From contig QEYB01000999.1 in the NCBI GenBank assembly GCA_017562135.1, positions 186,001-250,000 on the forward strand: a stretch of 64,000 bases of DNA, given 5' to 3'. Position numbers and translations under genes: made by a program. Below are positions 60,471 to 64,000 of the stretch, one piece after another. The notes beneath the pieces were generated by a model that saw only the letters and a list, made by a program, of their open reading frames with translations, was not told the origin of the DNA and ran no database searches. The stretch is from Dipylidium caninum (taxonomy: Eukaryota > Platyhelminthes > Cestoda > Cyclophyllidea > Dipylidiidae). The first letter of the stretch is position 1; the number at the start of each line of letters is the position of its first letter.

Positions 60471-60564
60471 CCAATCAGAAGTGATCAAAGGGACTTTTGA
60501 TTGGGTGTGGCCACTGGCAAAAATTTGAAAGGTGGTAAATGTTGGATAGGGCGAAATCTATAAG
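60471..60564 (+). promoter_or_regulatory. CCAAT/TATA-like promoter
   Basis: CCAATCA at 60471-60477, its inverse TGATTGG at 60498-60504, and a TATAAG at 60559-60564 follow in the order and spacing of a core promoter. A plus-strand gene appears 1.2 kb downstream. No transcript start or first exon could be identified. Confidence 0.35.
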
Positions 60565-61806
60565 CGGCGGCTCAAATTCACTTTCAGACAGGGGTTTAGA
60601 CGACTCGGTTTCTCGGGATCTTATGTGTATTACGTAATTTATGCAGTCAGAAGAAATGACGGTGCAGGCAATCTCTCCGCCACCCGGGTGCTAGGCTTAA
60701 AAGCAGAAGTGTAACCTCACTTGCCAAAACACGTCGGAGGATGGAAGGCAGGGTGATTAGGGGGAGGAAGGGGTTGGGCGCCGAGGAATTCTACGTAATT
60801 CTAGCTTTTCCGGGTAAGCAATTTTAACCCAGCGCGTGGGACAACATTATACCCAAAACGGCGGGTTTAAGTGACGACCTTGATGTTCAACCACTCCTTC
60901 CCAATGCCAGTCTTAGCCACGATTCAGCCTCTTCTCCCCAACACCAAGTCAAGCTTTAACGGAGTCTTCCCAGCACATCGAAGGAGCGTGTCATCCCTAG
61001 GCCTTATGAAAGGAGAATCATCCCTCAGTCAGTCTGTCCTTGCTTCTGTGTATCTATCTGTCCGAGGAGACTTTTCATCTCTTCATTCATTCATTTCGCC
61101 TTCCATCATGGTTGGAGTTTAAGTGTCCTCAATTCAAAAAAATACGGCTCGTGGCGAGGAGGAGAGAATAAGTGGCACATGCCTTGTGGGTCTTTTCATC
61201 TCCAGGTGACTTGCGTGACCATGGCAATACTTCCAACTTTCTTTTACCCAATGAATCTGGCAAAAATCCATTTTTCTCTTTTTGGGTAAGAGTAAACTGT
61301 TGTATCCTTGTGGGGGCTCTATAATTTGGCATCGCGTCAGGCTAGGGGCAAACTGAGCACGCACATTAAAGCGGGAATGAGGGAAATTTGTCGCTTTCTT
61401 TCCTCTCCCCTCCCTGCTCCTCGGGTGATAAGTGTCGTCTCCCGGTTTATGCTCCGGTCACACTATGATTGGCATGTCCCACATATTCTTCTTCCCAGTT
61501 CCCCGTTGTGGTGCTGAGAGACGACAGAGTGGGAACGGGCGGGGGAAATGACGTTCTCTGAGTAGCCTTGAGGAATACCATAATCGTGAATTCACCAGAG
61601 AGCCGATGATTTTGCGCCAATTACCTCTCGTGTGGTGCAAACGAACACCAGAACATTGCTTCGTCTTGCCACGAGGAAGAGCCATAGCACCTCAACCCAC
61701 AACATGCGAGGTTGGGGCGGGGAGGGACGAGGACGTCACACTCGGCCGGTTCGCCCCCTCGTCTTTCTCCCTTTCGCACTACTTCTTCTTCCACCCTTCA
61801 TGAAAG

Positions 61807-63423
61807 TGATTCAGCATTACGATAAATTGAAAAAGCAGTTTGAGGTCATAGTCTCACCAAAAGTAAGTTATCGGGGACGACATATTAACTGTGGGTGAGA
61901 GGGGAGAGGCGTTAAATTTTCATTTCCGAAGTGCACATCATCACGATGTATCAACAAGACCTATGTTCGCGCCACCTCACCCTTTGTGAACATTAAGTTA
62001 TCTAGCAAGGGGAGCAGATGTGGGTAAGGGGGCCAAAAATTATGTTCGCATCAAACCGGAATCGTATTCACCTACTCGTTTCGTCGCCCCTCTTCAACAA
62101 GGCCCCACGGAATGGCTTTCATCCTCTAATGAGTCAATTGGTCACTCACCCCCTCGGTCAGCCTCCACTGGGCCGGTGCGTACTTTGCGTAGCGTCGAAA
62201 GTGAGCAAAGACGCGGCCAAATACGATACGTCATGATGACAGGCTTCCTGTCCCCGTCGCGGTGATGAGGAAAGAGTTTATTCGCCCCGGCTATTGGAGA
62301 CTTCACTAAGGCTCCCTTTATCTACCCAGTGAGCCATGACATACACCCGAGTCTAAGTATTTAATCGCGGGTTTGAGGAGGGCTGGGAGCATCATATATC
62401 CCTCCTCTGACAGGCCTTGACATCTATTATTAAACGGGAGGGCTACGTCGCTGGCGTAAAAGGACACTGAGTTTCACTTGGAGGGGTTTAAGACAAAAGA
62501 GACCACCTTATGGGAGATTTCAAAAAGCGCCTCAGACTGGCCTGGGGTATTGTATTTCAGTAGTATAATCACCACTAATTCGTGGAGTATAGACTGGTGT
62601 ACGGTGACCGTCTGACAGTTTGGGATGCGAAGGTGTCTACTGCCTGTGGTGGAAGAATGCAAATGCAGTAGACTGCGACAAGGCGCTCGTGGAAGGTCGG
62701 AGGACTGATATTGCAATTTTCCCTAAGCTTTGAGCTTATTCCACTGAACAGGAGGGCAGAATGAGCTGTTTGCTCTTCTGGTGAAGGCAAGGAGGACTCT
62801 GAAATCTTTCTACTTCTCCTCCTTCACCCACCAAAACGCCCACCCTTTCTCCCCAAATTTCTTTAATAATAAATGTCGCGGTGTGACGGACTGAGAGGTG
62901 GCGCCTTCGGCCGAAACACAATGGGCGTGGGTGCAGGTCAGGCGTGCGCCTGCATAATCCATGAGCCCGCTAACTTTTTCACCAGAAAAGGTATTATTTG
63001 AAGGAAAAGGCGGGGAGAAAGTGAGAAAAGGAGGAGGAGGAGGGGAGAGGCTTGACGCCTCGCCTATCCTTTCCTGCTCTACAATATGCATGGGGTTGCC
63101 TAAAATTTGCAGAACCTGCAACAAGCTGTCCTAGTGCTCTTATTATCGATGAAACACCTCGACAAGCATTACAACTTGTGCAAGGTGGCCGAACTGCCTC
63201 ACAAAACCGCCTATCACGTTCACTGTCAGTGGTTCATAGAGTAGCTGGGGTGTCAACATCTACCTTCACCTCTGTCCACGATGCATTGACACTGACAGGA
63301 ATGGAAAGTATTCCACCACTTCAGGCCGACGAACGCCAAACGCCGCTGCAGACCGAAGTGACTTGTAACCTGGACAGATTGGAGGAAGGCGAAACACTTC
63401 ACCGTCCCCGCTCTCCCCACTAA
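61807..63423 (+). CDS. Unidentified multi-exon gene, 3' part
   Basis: Three plus-strand exons are suggested. Exon 61807-61862 follows a long pyrimidine tract and ATGAAAG, encodes IQHYDKLKKQFEVIVSPK and ends at GTAAGT; if ATG 61800 is used instead it would be a first exon. Exon 62029 to about 62240 encodes KNYVRIKPESYSPTRFVAPL, then a Ser/Pro/Arg-rich stretch; another frame in it is also open. The last exon, 63113-63423, begins after TTTGCAG and encodes PATSCPSALIIDETPRQALQ through VSTSTFTSVHDALTLTGMES to HRPRSPH and TAA. The last exon is the best supported. Phase between the second and last exons is not settled. The product looks cytoplasmic and partly disordered. I do not recognise the family. 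Confidence 0.4.
62990..63055 (+). repeat. Purine-rich tract before last exon
   Basis: Mostly A and G with GGAGGAGG units, ending about 60 bases before the last exon of the unidentified gene. Low complexity. Confidence 0.55.
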
Positions 63424-63555
63424 CACTCTCTCCCTTCCTCCTTCCTCCTTCCTGCCCCTGTCCCTGATCTGATCTGATCTGACCTGCCCCTGCCTCCTCT
63501 CTCCCCTCCCTTCCCCTCTCCTCTCCTCTCCCCTCCTCTCCTCTCCATCTTCACA
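63424..63555 (+). repeat. Pyrimidine tract with CTGAT and CCTCT tandems
   Basis: Directly after the stop at 63423 the plus strand is C/T-rich. Near 63463-63485 there are about four CTGAT-type units, and from about 63495 to 63546 tandem CCTCT/CTCTCC units. This is 3' flanking low-complexity DNA. Confidence 0.65.
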
Positions 63556-63559
63556 GAGT

Positions 63560-64000
63560 TAGCATTCTATTCGCTATGGCAATGCGTTAACCTCACGCCT
63601 TGGTGGCGCCAGTTCCATGGCAAGAAGGCCCATTCGACTACTCTAGTGGCATTCAATTAGAAGGAGTAGACGAGGCTGTCGGGTGTGGCTGTGCGCTGAG
63701 GAGTCTGGACAATTTGCAAGTCTGAGGGGGACGAATGAGGCTCCAGGTGGTTGGGTAAACGTCAATCAATAGAGGCGGGCTTGGAGTAGCAATAACCGAT
63801 GAGGAGGTAGTCGGAACTCACTGAAGGCAGACTGTGTCGTTTCACTTCCGTTGCCCCCATTTTTGGAGGATTCAACACTGATAGCGTCACTCAAGCCGTG
63901 CACGGAATAGGCGTCTGAGGCGATGGGAGTGGGAAGCAGAGGTATTCCTTTTTCGCCGCAACTTCGACTGCCTCCGCCTGTGCTGCCTCCGGCCCCTTTT
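63560..64000. other. No gene recognised at right edge
   Basis: Mixed sequence with only short frames to the end of the window. A gene could continue beyond the edge but nothing here shows it. Confidence 0.35.

Noticed and set aside
1..64000. CRISPR array, operons or ribosome-binding sites
   Set aside because: The window is eukaryotic nuclear DNA; no regularly spaced repeats or prokaryotic gene layout is present.

Overview
This window is animal nuclear DNA. Genes are split into small exons with GT-AG introns, promoters carry CCAAT and TATA-like boxes, and 3' ends carry AATAAA signals. There is no operon structure. Recognisable products are metazoan: a Spalt-type zinc-finger factor, a VAT1-like oxidoreductase, a CCDC186/golgin-like coiled-coil protein and an immunoglobulin-domain membrane protein. 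The divergent sequences, short genes and decayed mariner transposon suggest an invertebrate, perhaps a parasitic flatworm. That placement is inference, because no diagnostic marker is visible.

Layout. 1-2.8 kb: no gene recognised. 2.85-3.6 kb: a small two-exon gene of unknown family behind a CCAAT/TATA promoter. 4.0-5.5 kb: a Spalt-like (Sall) gene with one C2H2 pair split by an apparent GC-AG intron. 5.5-14.8 kb: gene-poor, with purine-rich and microsatellite stretches. 14.9-15.7 kb: a decayed mariner transposase. 16.66-21.89 kb: a complete nine-exon VAT1-like gene. 22.2-24.3 kb: AT-rich spacer. 24.3-26.8 kb: a coiled-coil gene with two possible last exons.

26.1-37.5 kb holds the most unusual structure. 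A ~480 bp near-identical inverted repeat pair sits 10.4 kb apart, and its left arm overlaps the last exon of the coiled-coil gene. Between the arms lies a second inverted repeat of ~588 bp with a 981 bp spacer. The spacer contains a splice-bounded open frame. 33-39 kb: candidate exons of two plus-strand transcripts of unknown family.

41-51 kb: a minus-strand gene for a single-Ig-domain membrane protein, assembled from phase-consistent exons (two Ig halves, cysteine-containing linker exons, transmembrane exon, basic juxtamembrane exon). A set of plus-strand coding-looking exons lies in the same interval. 51-60 kb: mostly non-coding, with a few candidate exons. 60.5-63.4 kb: a CCAAT/TATA promoter region followed by exons of an unidentified plus-strand gene.

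Two recurrent short elements stand out. GTCACA-N4-TGTGAC occurs three times, twice in VAT1 introns. A 22 bp double-CCAAT element, GATTGGTCAA-N2-TTCA-N-CCAAT, occurs twice. The genes share no visible pathway, so this is an ordinary mixed chromosomal segment. All exon models are read by eye from splice signals and reading frame, without transcript evidence.
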